Below are positions 49,601 to 59,082 of a stretch of 64,000 bases of DNA, in pieces. The number at the start of each line of letters is the position of its first letter. Position 1 is the stretch's first letter. The translations under genes were made by a program, and so were the position numbers. The stretch is taken from assembly GCF_001427525.1 (NCBI RefSeq), contig NZ_LMGU01000001.1, positions 1,397,788 through 1,461,787 of the forward strand. The letters are read 5' to 3'. The DNA is from Microbacterium sp. Root61 (lineage in GTDB: Bacteria > Actinomycetota > Actinomycetes > Actinomycetales > Microbacteriaceae). The notes beneath the pieces were generated by a model. That model was not told the DNA's origin, searched no databases, and was given only the letters and a program-made list of their open reading frames with translations.

Positions 49601-50002
49601 GTCCCGCGAGACCGGAGCGGCGACCACGACGCGGGTGGCGTCGGGACTGAGCCGGCCGAGCGAGACCCCCAGCGGGAAGTCGGATGCGGCGGTCACGACG
49701 CGCGGCTCGCCGCCGTCGATCGGAAGGAGGTGGAGCTGGGCGACGCCATCGACCTCACGCGTGAACAGGAGGGAACGGCCGTCGCGAGAGAACTCGGGTG
49801 CCGCATCCGCCGGCCCGCTCGTGAGACGCCGCGGCTCGGCGGGTTCCCCGACCGTCGCGACCGACCAGAGGGAGCTCGCGGGCGCGCCATCGACGACCTC
49901 GGTGCGCGAGAACACGACGATCAGCCCGTCCGGCGAGATCGCGGTCTCCGCGGGAACCGCGATGCGCGCGAGGTCGGCGAGTTCGATGGATCGATTCGTC
50001 AC
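46640..50002 (-). CDS. Fusion: S9 prolyl-oligopeptidase plus beta-lactamase-fold hydrolase
   Basis: 1120-aa two-enzyme protein without a signal peptide. Residues about 1-390 are a WD-like beta-propeller and 400-655 an alpha/beta-hydrolase with Ser512 in TGYSYGGFS, Asp in HGAADDTCP (593/594) and His625 in PGGSHLV, as in acylaminoacyl peptidases. After a short linker comes a class C/PBP-like serine domain: Ser728-x-x-Lys731 in LGSITKV, Tyr820-x-Asn822 in SYCNSG and an HxG triad in FGHDGGTIG, followed by a small C-terminal beta domain (about 990-1110). The GTG at 50002 overlaps the ATPase stop. The fusion implies sequential cytoplasmic hydrolysis of one imported compound. Confidence 0.92.
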   Translation of the reverse strand: MTNRSIELADLARIAVPAETAISPDGLIVVFSRTEVVDGAPASSLWSVATVGEPAEPRRLTSGPADAAPEFSRDGRSLLFTREVDGVAQLHLLPIDGGEPRVVTAASDFPLGVSLGRLSPDATRVVVAAPVSRDSDTPAADTPLVIDRLGFKADGVGWFGSVRRHLFVVDLATGANRRLTDGDWHAGPPSWSPDGRLVAFTASSEPRSDVDLTSCAYVVEADAKIPVPVSVGQARSVSGPIAWAPDGAALIAVGSAVPRVGNAALLRLALDPATADVDLAAGLDRNVMVGAPAYPGGAPAFTADGAEIVFCLRERGWTHLHAVSADGSQTRALMADAHAAVSALSVAAAAPRASVVVRTPESFGEVAVVDLTTGEMTVLTSVTATALPDVDLFTAQEREFSLSDGTRVHGWLLSAPDTTGAAPLLLDIHGGPHNAWTGLADDIHLYHQVLAARGWRILMVNPRGSDGYGDDFFRAVNGGWGAADEKDFLEPVDQLIAEGLADPERLALTGYSYGGFSTCALTASTDRFSAAVAGGLICNFTSMAAEGEGPAYFSEMAADVAPVGHYATLLEASPISRVQNVTTPTLVLHGAADDTCPVGQAQEWFSALRVQGVPTRLVVYPGGSHLVILQGPLAQRIDYNSRLVEWVERYTVTKAAAAGLVAAGQGEAFWRKRLDALRTRYGVTGAQFGIVRLGEDGTPFERTTASSGVLDVTTGVSTHDDALFQLGSITKVWTSILIMQLVDEGALDLDTPVRAILPDFAVQDESVAAAVTVRHLLSHTSGIDGDLFTDTGRGDDCVEKYVATLTTAEQVHPLGERFSYCNSGFVVAGRIIEVLRGMSWDDALKKYIVTPMGLTHTITLTEDAPRFGVATGHGGFGAEAEAVPVWPIARSMGPAGLIAARMGDLLTFAETALRGGVAPNGMRILSEASAAAMLEEQISLREAVPTVTGWGLGWFLEDWNGTFAFGHDGGTIGQRAYLRIFPEHGFAVGLLTSGGQSDGLYREMFDDAASAAAGVHIPAPFRDAPSPEAAAPEPTEYASGGIVVTLAHGEDGPQLTMTERTDILRLGAEPESTTVGLVPANAAGVWAYTSPDMAGWGQYRPVPGGIYLGYRYVPRVAAEA

Positions 50003-50817
50003 TGTGGAGCTCCTTCTTCTTCTGGAAACAGGGGCACACCGAGGTGCGGTACTGCGGTCATCAGCTGTTGGGTGTACGGATGCTGCGGATCATCGATCAC
50101 GCGCACCGCGGGGCCGCTCTCCACGATGCGACCGTCCTTCATGACCGCGACTCCGTCGCAGAGCTGGCGCACCACCGCGAGGTTGTGGCTGATGAACAGG
50201 ACGGTGAGGTCGAGCTGCTGCTGCACGTCGCGCAGGAGATTCAGCACCGTTCCCTGCACGGACACGTCCAGGGCGGACGTGATCTCGTCGGCCAGCAGCA
50301 CGGTCGGCTCCGCGGCGAGCGCGCGCGCCAGCGCCACGCGCTGGCGCTGGCCGCCGGAAAGCCTGCTGGGGTACTCGCCCGACCTGGCCGGGTCGAGTTC
50401 GACGAGGGTCAGAAGTTCGGCGATGCGCGCTGCGCGCTGGGCCTTCGTGACCCCACGCCCCCTCTCGCGCCGCCGCTCGGTGACGCGAAGTGCTTCTTCG
50501 ATCGACTGTCCGATCGTCATCCGGGGGTCCAGGCACGAGTTGGGATCCTGGAAGACCATCTGCACGTTCTGCCGTGCACGTGCGGTCTTGCCCTTCGCTC
50601 GGACGACATCCACGCCGTCGAGCAGGATCCGTCCCGCGCTCGGTTCGTGCAGTCCGACGATCGCCCGTGCAATGGTGGACTTGCCGGATCCGGATTCGCC
50701 GACGAGACCGAAGATCGTCCCCGATGGAATCGTCAGATCCACCCCGGCGACCGCCTGGTGGCTGGAGCGCCCCGACCCGAAGTGCACCTGGAGTTCCTGT
50801 ATCTCGAGCGTGCTCAC
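49999..50817 (-). CDS. Opp/Dpp-type ABC ATPase (OppF-like)
   Basis: 272-aa ATPase: Walker [16 protein letters not shown]-loop [11 protein letters not shown], signature [15 protein letters not shown], Walker B VLLADEI and H-loop ISHN. The C terminus has the oligopeptide-transporter [14 protein letters not shown] segment. The GTG at 50817 overlaps the fused permease-ATPase stop as GTGA. It pairs with the ATPase half of that fusion. Confidence 0.92.
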   Translation of the reverse strand: MSTLEIQELQVHFGSGRSSHQAVAGVDLTIPSGTIFGLVGESGSGKSTIARAIVGLHEPSAGRILLDGVDVVRAKGKTARARQNVQMVFQDPNSCLDPRMTIGQSIEEALRVTERRRERGRGVTKAQRAARIAELLTLVELDPARSGEYPSRLSGGQRQRVALARALAAEPTVLLADEITSALDVSVQGTVLNLLRDVQQQLDLTVLFISHNLAVVRQLCDGVAVMKDGRIVESGPAVRVIDDPQHPYTQQLMTAVPHLGVPLFPEEEGAPQ

Positions 50818-52688
50818 GAGAGTGCCTCCACCGCGTCCGTCGGGAAGACCGTGCCCTCGGGAATGGTCGCGAATTTCGCGCCCGGTTCGCCGGTCATGTC
50901 GGGCACCGCCTCCAACAGCGCACGGGTGTACGGATGGCGCGCCTCCCCGGCGACGAGCGCCGTCACGGCGATGTCCTCGACGATCATGCCGCGGTACATC
51001 ACGAGCACGCGGTCGCACAGCGCGGACACGACGGCGATGTCGTGCGAGACGAACAGGATCGCGGCCTGGTTCTTCCTGTTGACCGCGTGCAGCAGGGCCA
51101 GCACCTCGCGCTGGACCGTGACATCGAGCGCCGTCGTGGGCTCGTCAGCGATGATGAGGGCCGGGTCGCCCATCAGGCCCATCGCGATCATCGCGCGCTG
51201 GCGCATCCCCCCGGAGTACTCGTGCGGATACTGGCGGTAGCGTCGCTCCGGGTCCGCGATGCGCACGGCGCCGAGCCGGTCCACGGCGCGGGCCTTCGCC
51301 TCCTTCGCGGAGAGGTTCTCGTGCAGGATGCCGATCTCGGCGACCTGCGGACCCACGTGCAAGGCGGGGTTCAAGGACGTCGACGGGTCCTGGAAGACGA
51401 ACGCCATCCGGGTGCCCAGGTGGCCGGCGAGCTCGCGCGACGGCACGGAGGTCGGCACGACGCCGCCACGGACCAGCTCACGACCGTCGAAGACGACACT
51501 GCCGGCCGTCACGACCAGCGGATCGTCGATGAGCCCCGCGACCGACATGCAGGTGAGCGACTTGCCGGAGCCGGATTCGCCGACGATGCCGACGATCTCC
51601 CCGCGGGCGACATCGAAGCTCACGCCGCCGACCGGGTACGACCAGGTGCCGTTCGTCGGCACCCCGACCCGGAGCTCCCGCACGCGCAGCACGAGCTCGG
51701 TGTCCGCGGCATCCGTCACCGGTTCCGCGCTGCGCGCCCCGCGCTTCGGGCGCCGTCCGACGAGGGAGTCCAGGCCGAAGCCGCGCGCGAGCGATTCGCC
51801 GACCAGGGTGAACACCAGGCCGGCGAACACCACGGCAGCCCCGGGGGCCAACGCGGTGGCCGGATTGACGTAGATCTTGCTCAGACCCTCGTTCAGCATC
51901 CGTCCCCAGTCGAACTCCGGCGCCTGCACGCCCAGGCCGAGGAAGGACAGCCCCGCGAAGGCGATGAGGGCGCCGCCCGCGCTGATGCTCGCGTTCACGA
52001 TGAGCGGCTCGGAGACGTTGGGCAGGATGTGGCGGCGGAGGATCGTGAAGCGCCCGACGCCGAGGATCCGCGCCGCCGCCACGAAGTCGCGTCCGGCGAT
52101 CGACGCGCTCAGCGTCTGTGCGAGACGGCCGTAGAACGGCACCATGGCGAACCCGATGGCCAGCACCGCGCCCACCGCCCCGGTGCCCACGACGATGGAC
52201 AGCACGATCATGAGCAGCAGCGCCGGGAAGGCGAGTGCGATGCCGGTCGCACTGACGACGAAGCGCGCCCCGCGCCGCGGCAGGACGTTGGGCAGGAACC
52301 CGACCCCGACGCCGAAGATGACGCCGATGGCGGTCGCGGCGAGCGCCATCATCACCGAGAGCCGGGTCGCGGTGAGCACGCGGGCGAGGACATCGCGTCC
52401 GCCCGCATCCGTTCCGAGCGGATGCTCCGGACTGGGCTTGGCGGACAACTGGGTCAGATCAGCGACGGTCGCCTCCTGCCCCCAGATGATGGGACCGAAG
52501 ATCGTGAAGAACGTCAGCACGACGAGGCCGATGACCGCGGCGATGCCGAGTGGAGAACGCAGCACGCGCACGAACCGCTGGGCGCGATTGGCCGCCGGAG
52601 CCGGTCCGGTCGCGACGCTCCCGGTGGGGACGTCCGGGAGCGGATCGAGAACGTGTGACTCGACTCCTACGGTGGGGGCGATCGACAT
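50814..52688 (-). CDS. Fused DppC-like permease and DppD-like ATPase
   Basis: 624-aa protein combining two normally separate subunits. Residues about 40-310 form a permease ([18 protein letters not shown], then the EAA-like loop [20 protein letters not shown]). Residues about 335-624 form an OppD-type ATPase with Walker [11 protein letters not shown], signature [15 protein letters not shown], Walker B LIIADEP, H-loop VSHD and the [16 protein letters not shown] tail. The frame is continuous with a short Arg-rich linker ([15 protein letters not shown]), so this is a true fusion rather than an error. The ATG at 52688 shares one base with the upstream stop. Confidence 0.92.
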   Translation of the reverse strand: MSIAPTVGVESHVLDPLPDVPTGSVATGPAPAANRAQRFVRVLRSPLGIAAVIGLVVLTFFTIFGPIIWGQEATVADLTQLSAKPSPEHPLGTDAGGRDVLARVLTATRLSVMMALAATAIGVIFGVGVGFLPNVLPRRGARFVVSATGIALAFPALLLMIVLSIVVGTGAVGAVLAIGFAMVPFYGRLAQTLSASIAGRDFVAAARILGVGRFTILRRHILPNVSEPLIVNASISAGGALIAFAGLSFLGLGVQAPEFDWGRMLNEGLSKIYVNPATALAPGAAVVFAGLVFTLVGESLARGFGLDSLVGRRPKRGARSAEPVTDAADTELVLRVRELRVGVPTNGTWSYPVGGVSFDVARGEIVGIVGESGSGKSLTCMSVAGLIDDPLVVTAGSVVFDGRELVRGGVVPTSVPSRELAGHLGTRMAFVFQDPSTSLNPALHVGPQVAEIGILHENLSAKEAKARAVDRLGAVRIADPERRYRQYPHEYSGGMRQRAMIAMGLMGDPALIIADEPTTALDVTVQREVLALLHAVNRKNQAAILFVSHDIAVVSALCDRVLVMYRGMIVEDIAVTALVAGEARHPYTRALLEAVPDMTGEPGAKFATIPEGTVFPTDAVEALS

Positions 52689-53710
52689 CAGTTGTCCTTC
52701 AGCGCGGAGCGCGGGTCCAGTACCACCAGAACGATGTCGACGACGAGCGTCACCAGGAGCACGATCAGGCCGTAGACGATGACGACGCCCTGGGCGAGCG
52801 GATAGTCCTTCGTGCGGATGGAGTCCACGATGGTGGTGCCGAGTCCCGGCCACGCGAAGATCGTCTCGACAAGGACGGTCCCGGCGATGAGCGCCCCGAG
52901 CACGAGACCGCCGATCGTCAGCGCCGAGGTCAGCAGGTTCGGGAGCGAATGGCGCATGTACAGGCGCCAGCGCGACATCCGCTTGGCCCGCGCAGTGCGG
53001 ATGTAGTCCTGATCGAGGACCGAGAGCGCCTCGGCCCGCACGATGCGCGACATCGCCGCGACCGCGCCGATGGAGAGGGCGGCGACCGGCAGGATGTAGG
53101 TCTCCGGCCCGCCGCGACCCGCGACCGGGAGCAGGTGGGTCTGCACGGCGAACACGTAGACAAGGCCGACGCCGATCAGGAACTCCGGGATGACCGCGAT
53201 GAAGCCGCTGACCGTGGTGTAGCCGAGTTCGAACCCGCGACGGCGCCCGCCACGGGTGAGGGCCGCTGCGCCGATCCCGATGGGGATCGCCAGCAGCAGC
53301 ATGACCGCCAGCGCGAGCAGGGCGAGTTCGAGGGTGGCCGGGAGCCGTTGCGCGATGACCGTCGTCACGGGGATCTGGAGGGTGAACGACTCCCCCAGGT
53401 CCCCAGTGAGGAGGCCTTGCCAGAAGCGCAAGTACTGCTCCCACAGGGGAAGGTTCAGTCCCAGCGCTTCTCGCTTGGCCTCCACCACGGACTGCGCGGC
53501 GTTGATGCCGAGGGCGTTGCGGATCGGGTCACCGGGGATGAGCCGGATCATGAAGAACGCGACGGTGACCAGGACCACGATCGAGACGAGCAGGCGCCCC
53601 GTCCGCCTCAGGAGGAAACCGACCCACGGTGAGCCGCCCCGTTGACGGTCGTTGTCGCGCGTGGGCGCTGCAGCGACCTGGAGCGGCGCCACCGTGTCGT
53701 GCTCGGTCAT
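52688..53710 (-). CDS. ABC transporter permease, DppB-like
   Basis: 340-aa permease with a polar 30-residue N-terminal extension, then VGFLLRRTGRLLVSIVVLV, the LIPGDPIRNALG loop and the EAA loop DQDYIRTARAKRMSRWRLYM. It is the membrane partner of the fused permease-ATPase. The ATG at 53710 is 13 nt after the binding-protein stop; a TTG one codon earlier is also open. Confidence 0.9.
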   Translation of the reverse strand: MTEHDTVAPLQVAAAPTRDNDRQRGGSPWVGFLLRRTGRLLVSIVVLVTVAFFMIRLIPGDPIRNALGINAAQSVVEAKREALGLNLPLWEQYLRFWQGLLTGDLGESFTLQIPVTTVIAQRLPATLELALLALAVMLLLAIPIGIGAAALTRGGRRRGFELGYTTVSGFIAVIPEFLIGVGLVYVFAVQTHLLPVAGRGGPETYILPVAALSIGAVAAMSRIVRAEALSVLDQDYIRTARAKRMSRWRLYMRHSLPNLLTSALTIGGLVLGALIAGTVLVETIFAWPGLGTTIVDSIRTKDYPLAQGVVIVYGLIVLLVTLVVDIVLVVLDPRSALKDN

Positions 53711-53723
53711 CAACGGATCAGCA

Positions 53724-55328
53724 CTACTTCAGGACGCGGATGCCGGGACCGGGGATGGATCCGATGACCGGCTGGTAGAGCGAGGTGGCGCCGTTGAAGT
53801 ACATCTTGAAGGGGGTGACGGAGACCGGGAGGATGTTCGCGTCCCGCATCAGCGCCTGCTCGGCCTGCTTCCACAGGTCGCACGCCGTGTCTCCGGACTC
53901 CAGCGCGGCGGCACTGGACAGCTCGACGTATTCCGGGTTGTCGACCGAGGCGTAGTTGTTGCCCTCCGGCACGGTCGGGCCCGACAGGTACGGCGGGAAG
54001 ATGCTGGGCGTGTTGGACTGCAGATCGACGCCCACCGATGCCTCCCAGCCCGACGGGTCCTCCGCGGAGAAGGTCTGCCCCATCACGAAGCTCGCGTCGC
54101 CGCCGCTCAGCTCCACCGTGACGCCGAGCTTCTCCCACTGTGCGGCGAGGTACTCGGTCGCCGCGCTGCGGGTATCGGGCTGGTTGTTGTAGACGAGACG
54201 GATGGAGAGGGGTTCGCCGTCCTTGGTGAGCTTTCCGTCGGCGCCGAGCGTGTAGCCGGCCGCTTCCATGCCTGCCGCAGCCGCCTTCTCATCGAAGGTC
54301 GGCAGGGTGCCGTCGACGCTGTCGTAGCTGCAGGTCTTCGGCTCCACTGTGAGCAGGGACGTTGCGCGCGATCCCTTGCCGGCGGTGATGATGTCGGTGA
54401 ACGCGTCGAGATCGACGGCCTGCGTCAGTGCGATGCGCACCGCGGCATCGCCGGTCGGGAGCGACGCGAGGTTGTTGAACCCGATCATTCCGGAGAGGTT
54501 CGGGGATGACAGTGATTCGAGGTCCGCCAGCCGCTCCTCGTCCGCGCCGGATACCAGCGCCGCGTTCAAGCCCTTCGACAGCAGCAGGTTCGCGACGGTG
54601 CTCGGATCCGGGATCATCTTCACGGTGATCGTCTTCGGGACGCCGGCAGTGTCGGACGTCGTCGTGCGGTCCGGGGCCCAGTCGTACCCGTCGCGACGCT
54701 CGAGCGTGATGTGGTCGTTGGCCACGACCTCGGTGATCTCGAACAGCCCCGTGCCGTTGCTCGCGGCCGACGTGCTCTTCGGGTCGTCCAGTGCCCCCTC
54801 GCACACCATCTGCTGTGCGCCCACGTTGTAGAGCAGGAAGGGCGACGGCTCCGGCGTCGTCACGGTCAGAACGTTGCCGTCTGCCTTCGCGACCGCGGTC
54901 CCGGGAATGATCGAATCGAGCAGCGGCGATCCGTTGGCGGGATCGACGATCCAGTTGAGGTTGTCGGCCGCCGTCTGCGCGGTGAACGGGGTGCCGTCGG
55001 CGCACGTGATGCCCTCGTGCAGAGTGAAGCTGACCTCGCTCGCGCCGTCCGTCCAGCTGTCGGCCAGGAACGGCTTGATCTCGCTGGTGGCGGGATCCAC
55101 GAAGATGAGCGTGTCGTACGCGAAGGCGCCGACGAACTGGGCGGCGACCAGGTTGGTCACCAGCGGGTTGAGATCCCCTGGATCGCCCGCGATCGACGTC
55201 GCGTAGCTGCCGTCTACCGCGAACTCGCCGGAATCGCCGGACGACTCCGGGGATCCGCCGCTGCAGCCCGCGAGGACCAGCGGCACGACGACGATGAGGG
55301 GCAAGAGATTACGTGCACGAAATGTCAT
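53724..55328 (-). CDS. Lipoprotein solute-binding protein (SBP_bac_5)
   Basis: 534-aa family-5 binding protein. The signal peptide MTFRARNLLPLIVVVPLV ends in lipobox LAGC and is followed by a Ser/Gly linker. The body includes AYDTLIFVDPATSEIKPFL, VSFTLHEGITCADGTPF and the C-terminal VTPFKMYFNGATSLYQPVIG. It probably captures a peptide or related amide for the permeases encoded downstream. It is the first gene of the operon and is next to, and on the same strand as, the PucR regulator upstream. Confidence 0.92.
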   Translation of the reverse strand: MTFRARNLLPLIVVVPLVLAGCSGGSPESSGDSGEFAVDGSYATSIAGDPGDLNPLVTNLVAAQFVGAFAYDTLIFVDPATSEIKPFLADSWTDGASEVSFTLHEGITCADGTPFTAQTAADNLNWIVDPANGSPLLDSIIPGTAVAKADGNVLTVTTPEPSPFLLYNVGAQQMVCEGALDDPKSTSAASNGTGLFEITEVVANDHITLERRDGYDWAPDRTTTSDTAGVPKTITVKMIPDPSTVANLLLSKGLNAALVSGADEERLADLESLSSPNLSGMIGFNNLASLPTGDAAVRIALTQAVDLDAFTDIITAGKGSRATSLLTVEPKTCSYDSVDGTLPTFDEKAAAAGMEAAGYTLGADGKLTKDGEPLSIRLVYNNQPDTRSAATEYLAAQWEKLGVTVELSGGDASFVMGQTFSAEDPSGWEASVGVDLQSNTPSIFPPYLSGPTVPEGNNYASVDNPEYVELSSAAALESGDTACDLWKQAEQALMRDANILPVSVTPFKMYFNGATSLYQPVIGSIPGPGIRVLK

Positions 55329-55458
55329 TGCTATCCGCCTCGAGAGATGTGGTGCAGGGATGACGATCGGGGGGTCCGACGCGCACTCTCCACAATCGAC
55401 GCTCAGCCACCATCGAGCATCGGTCGATCACACAGCGGTTTGCAGAAACGTTGGCCGT

Positions 55459-57096
55459 TCACCCAATCGCAGCGGCCGGGAACAGCCGCAGCTGCAGCAT
55501 CAGGCCGAACCGTACGTCCGGGTCGTCCAGGTCTATCCCGCCCACCTCGGTCAGACGCGCCAGCCGGTAGCGGAAGGTGTTCTTGTGCACATGGATGACC
55601 TGCGCGGCCGCGGTGACGTCGCCGAACTGCTCCAGCCAGGTGCGCAGCGTCAGCAGCAGCTCGGTGTCGTGCTCCTGGTCGTAGGTGCGCAGCGTGGCGA
55701 TGGGACCGGCCACACCCACCCGATCGGCGACCAGCGAGTCGGCCACCCTCAGAATGAGCGCCTCGACCTGCATCGTGTCCAGCGTGGCGACGCGCACGGT
55801 TGAGCTCGATCGACTCCGCAGAACCCGCAGCGCCTCGTCGGCCGCCCGCCGTGACAAGGGCAGCTCGGAGGGTTCCCGCACCAGGTTGCCCACCCCCGCG
55901 TAGACCTCGCCCTGGGAGTCCAGGCGGCTGATGAACTCGCGCGCCAATCGCTCGGCCTCCGCCGCGGAGGCGGCGTCGTCGGCGCGGAGCGGGATGACGG
56001 CGTAGATGGTGCCTCCCAAGGGTGCGGAGACCGCCCGGGGGTAGATCGGCTGCAGGTACATGTTCAGCGCGCTCGCAGTGCGCTGGATGTCCGCCTCCAT
56101 CCGGGCGTCATCGAGAGTCCCCTCCTTCGGGCCCAGGGCGATCACGCACACCGGCGACGATCCGAAGCGCAGCTGCTGTGCGGCCTCGCGTGCACGACCG
56201 GCGCCGTCGAGCAGCATGCTGACCAAGCCGAGCCGGAGTCGCTGCGTGGAGTCGGCGCTGACCCGCGCCCGCAGCATGGTGAGCGCCACGACCCCCGCTG
56301 CCTCCACCATCCCCTGCTCGCGCTGCGGCGACAGCGGCTCGTGCACCACGGCCCAGATCGACCCCAGGACCTCCTCGCCGGCGCGGATGCGCATGGCCAC
56401 GCGCGGCAGACCCTCGGGTTCCGCCTTCGCGACGTACACCGGCCGCTCGGACGCGTAGATCTGCCGGAAGACCCCGCGGCTGCGCTGCATGTCGCTGTAG
56501 ATCTCCGGCACCTGCAGCCCGAGGATCGTCAGCCGTCGAGGCTCGTCCGTACCGGCCTGGTCGGCGGAGAACGCCATCACCCGCGACGAGAGGTTCTCGA
56601 TCGTGACCGGGGCCTGCAGCAGTGCGGCGAGCGAGTCGGCGAGTCCGAAGAGGTCTGCACCGGCATCCGCGTGCGAACCGGGAGTCTCTCCGGTCGCCCC
56701 GACATCGAGCGCCCCCGCGAGCATCGTCGCGATCTGGATCCAGGATGCCCCGCGGATGAGTCCGTAGATCGGCAGGGCGTGCTCCTCCGCCATCCTGATC
56801 ACTTCTGTCGTGGTGATCACGGGTTCGCGCACGATCAGGGCGATCGCCCCGGATCCCGCCAGATCGGGGATGCGCGCCAGCAGATCGTTCACGCCGTTGA
56901 TGCCGACGCCGAGCACCAGCGCGCCTTCGCTCAGCACGGGCGGATCCGCCGGGTCGTAGAGCACGACGGAGCTGACGATGCGGCCCTGCTCGCCGTGGCC
57001 GGCCACGAGCGTGAGCAGGGTCGATCCCAGTCGATCGACGAGCCGCCCGAGCGGCTGACCGAACACGGACGCGGACGACGTGATCACCGTTGACAT
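55459..57096 (-). CDS. PucR-family transcriptional regulator
   Basis: 545-aa regulator. The N-terminal third is a PucR-type sensor domain (about 1-140, with VLGVGINGVNDLLARIPDL and LPIYGLIRGASWIQI), the centre is a GGDEF-like/CdaR domain (about 280-430) and the C terminus is an HTH_30 domain (FGDVTAAAQVIHVHKNTFRY, then RLARLTEVGGIDL). PucR/CdaR proteins usually activate nitrogen or purine/peptide use. Its position between the transporter operon and the divergent hydrolase gene makes both likely targets. Start ATG 57096. Confidence 0.9.
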   Translation of the reverse strand: MSTVITSSASVFGQPLGRLVDRLGSTLLTLVAGHGEQGRIVSSVVLYDPADPPVLSEGALVLGVGINGVNDLLARIPDLAGSGAIALIVREPVITTTEVIRMAEEHALPIYGLIRGASWIQIATMLAGALDVGATGETPGSHADAGADLFGLADSLAALLQAPVTIENLSSRVMAFSADQAGTDEPRRLTILGLQVPEIYSDMQRSRGVFRQIYASERPVYVAKAEPEGLPRVAMRIRAGEEVLGSIWAVVHEPLSPQREQGMVEAAGVVALTMLRARVSADSTQRLRLGLVSMLLDGAGRAREAAQQLRFGSSPVCVIALGPKEGTLDDARMEADIQRTASALNMYLQPIYPRAVSAPLGGTIYAVIPLRADDAASAAEAERLAREFISRLDSQGEVYAGVGNLVREPSELPLSRRAADEALRVLRSRSSSTVRVATLDTMQVEALILRVADSLVADRVGVAGPIATLRTYDQEHDTELLLTLRTWLEQFGDVTAAAQVIHVHKNTFRYRLARLTEVGGIDLDDPDVRFGLMLQLRLFPAAAIG

Positions 57097-57178
57097 TTGC
57101 CCGACTGTACAGACGAGGTGGTCGTTGATTGGTCAAAAGCCCGAACATGTGGATACCGGCCGCGGGAATACTGATCTC

Positions 57179-58123
57179 GTGACGACCACTCTTCGAGATC
57201 TGTCCACTGCCCACGACGCCCTTCTGGCGGCCTTCGCGGAAGTGCCCGTGCGGGGGCTCATCCACGCGGTCGACATCGATACGGGGCACGAGATCGGCGT
57301 GGGATCCGACGAGTCGGTCGTCTCTGCGAGCGTGTTCAAGGTGCCCGTGCTGGTCGAGCTCTGTCGGCAGTATTCGTCCGGACGGATCGATCCCCGGGCG
57401 CGCATCGCGCTGGGGGCGGACGAGCGTCGCACCGACGGCTCCACCGGGATCTCGGTGATGCTCGACGAACTGAACCTCTCGGTGCGCGACATGTCGCTGC
57501 TGATGATGTCGGTCAGCGACAACCGGGCCACCGACGTGATCACGGACCTCGTCGGCCTGGACAACGTCAACGCCACGATGCGGGAGTTCGGGTTCGACCG
57601 CACCGTCGTGGACTACGACTGCGACATGCTGTTCGCGACGATCATGGAGGATCTCGGCGACGCGCACGCGGAAGGCATCGCCGAGCTGGAGCACGGCGAG
57701 CTGACCGACGACCTCAAGGAGCGGCTGCGGGTCCTGCGCGCCACGACTCCTGAGGAGACCGACCGCACCACGCCTCGGCAGATCGCGGAGCTCCTGTCCG
57801 CGATCTGGCGCGACGAGCTACTCGACGCGGATGCCGCGGCCGAGGTCCGCCGCGTGATGGGACTGCAGGCGTGGGGGCATCGCCTCACGGCGGGCTTCTC
57901 CGACCCTGCCGTGCGGGTGAGCGGCAAGACCGGAACGCTCTTCTACGTGCGCAATGAGGTGGGTGTCGTGGAGTTCCCGACCGGCGAGCGCTTCGCGGTC
58001 GCGGTCTTCCTGCAGGAGCCGACGTTCGAGCCGCGCAACCCGGACGCCGATCGCGTCATCGGCACCGCGGCCCGCCTCGCCGTCGACTACCTGCGCGCCA
58101 GCCAGTCGGTCGACGCCGGCTGA
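57179..58123 (+). CDS. Cytoplasmic serine hydrolase, class A beta-lactamase fold
   Basis: 314-aa protein from a GTG at 57179. Class A motifs are clear: Ser51-V-F-Lys54 (SxxK), Ser113-Asp-Asn115 (SDN) and Lys250-Thr-Gly252 (KTG). There is no signal peptide and no ExELN omega-loop motif (Glu166), so efficient beta-lactam hydrolysis is doubtful; an amidase, esterase or transpeptidase-like reaction is likelier. It is divergent from the PucR gene across an 82-bp gap and probably belongs to the same regulon as the S9/beta-lactamase fusion. Confidence 0.85.
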   Translation: MTTTLRDLSTAHDALLAAFAEVPVRGLIHAVDIDTGHEIGVGSDESVVSASVFKVPVLVELCRQYSSGRIDPRARIALGADERRTDGSTGISVMLDELNLSVRDMSLLMMSVSDNRATDVITDLVGLDNVNATMREFGFDRTVVDYDCDMLFATIMEDLGDAHAEGIAELEHGELTDDLKERLRVLRATTPEETDRTTPRQIAELLSAIWRDELLDADAAAEVRRVMGLQAWGHRLTAGFSDPAVRVSGKTGTLFYVRNEVGVVEFPTGERFAVAVFLQEPTFEPRNPDADRVIGTAARLAVDYLRASQSVDAG

Positions 58124-58207
58124 GGCCGTCGCGCTCGCGGCCCGCCAACTGGCCGCGTCTCGGGCCGCCCGATAGTCTGAGCTGAGACTTATCGAGGGGA
58201 ACTCCTG

Positions 58208-58363
58208 ATGTTCATTGTGGCAATGGTCCTGTTCTTGGGCGGCATGTACCTGTTCGGGCTGGCCTTCACGATCACGGAGTGGCAGGGACTCGTGTTCGTG
58301 CTCGGCATCCTCGCGATCTCCGCCGCGCTGGCCATCCCCACGCACCTCCTCAACCGACGCTGA
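58208..58363 (+). CDS. Small two-helix membrane protein
   Basis: 51-aa protein MFIVAMVLFLGGMYLFGLAF, then a short ITEWQG loop, a second helix LVFVLGILAISAALAI and the tail PTHLLNRR. GAGGGGA lies 8 nt before the ATG, and a TAGTCT about 30 nt upstream may be its -10. The hydrophobicity pattern and strong ribosome site argue that it is real. Function unknown. Confidence 0.7.
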   Translation: MFIVAMVLFLGGMYLFGLAFTITEWQGLVFVLGILAISAALAIPTHLLNRR

Positions 58364-58404
58364 TCGGGCGGCCCCTCCGCCCGCAGGCGCGGCGTCGCCG
58401 CCGC

Positions 58405-58410
58405 TAGGGT
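58405..58410 (+). promoter_or_regulatory. -10 hexamer, leaderless SDR gene
   Basis: TAGGGT ends 6 nt before the ATG at 58417. Confidence 0.5.
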
Positions 58411-58416
58411 CGAGGG

Positions 58417-59082
58417 ATGCCTCTCGTCCTCCTCACCGGCGCCGCGCGGTCGAACAGCATCGCCGCCGGCATCGCGCCACGCCTCATCGCCGACGGCTGG
58501 ACCGTGGTCACCAGCGACCTCGCCGATACCGACTACCCGTGTGACCTGTCGACACCGACGGGTCCGGATGAGCTGATCGCCGCCGTCCATCGCGATCTCG
58601 GCCCGATCGACGCGCTGATCCTGAGCCACGCGCACGATGTGGAGTCCGGCATCCTCGATACGACCGCGGAGAGCTTCGACCGGCACGTCGCCGTGAACGC
58701 ACGAGCCGGCCTCCTCCTCATCGCCGCATTCGCCCGGCAGATCGGCAGCGGCGGGGGCGCAATCGTGGCCCTGACCAGCGACCACACGACCGGGAATCTG
58801 CCCTACGGCGCATCCAAGGGCGCGCTCGATCGCATCGTGATCGCCGCCGCTCGCGAGCTGGGACCGCTCGGCATCTCGGCCAACGCGCTCAATCCCGGAC
58901 CGGTCGACACCGGGTGGATGGACGAGGGCGTCCGCACGTACCTGACCGCGCAGCAGCCGCTCGGCCGACTGGGCACTCCGACCGACATCGCGGCCATGGT
59001 GTCGTTCCTGGTCTCACCCGAGGGGCGCTGGGTATCCGGTCAGCTCCTGCACAGCGACGGGGCGTTCTCGGCGCGCTACTGA
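58417..59082 (+). CDS. Short-chain dehydrogenase/reductase
   Basis: 221-aa classical-type SDR, short for the family. The cofactor motif is TGAARSNSIAAGIA, a variant of TGxxxGIG. LSHAHD replaces the usual NNAG, VALTSDHTTGNLPYGASKGALDR carries the Ser/Thr and YxxxK pair, and NPGPVDTGWMDEG is the PG motif. The C terminus VSGQLLHSDGAFS is standard. The substrate is unknown. Confidence 0.87.
   Translation: MPLVLLTGAARSNSIAAGIAPRLIADGWTVVTSDLADTDYPCDLSTPTGPDELIAAVHRDLGPIDALILSHAHDVESGILDTTAESFDRHVAVNARAGLLLIAAFARQIGSGGGAIVALTSDHTTGNLPYGASKGALDRIVIAAARELGPLGISANALNPGPVDTGWMDEGVRTYLTAQQPLGRLGTPTDIAAMVSFLVSPEGRWVSGQLLHSDGAFSARY

Noticed and set aside
46505-51082. 1525-codon open frame on the plus strand
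   Set aside because: Antisense to the S9/beta-lactamase fusion and ABC genes; its composition is typical of frame shadows and no motif is present.
57179-58123. Annotation as a beta-lactam resistance gene
   Set aside because: No export signal and no ExELN motif; the context is catabolic transport.
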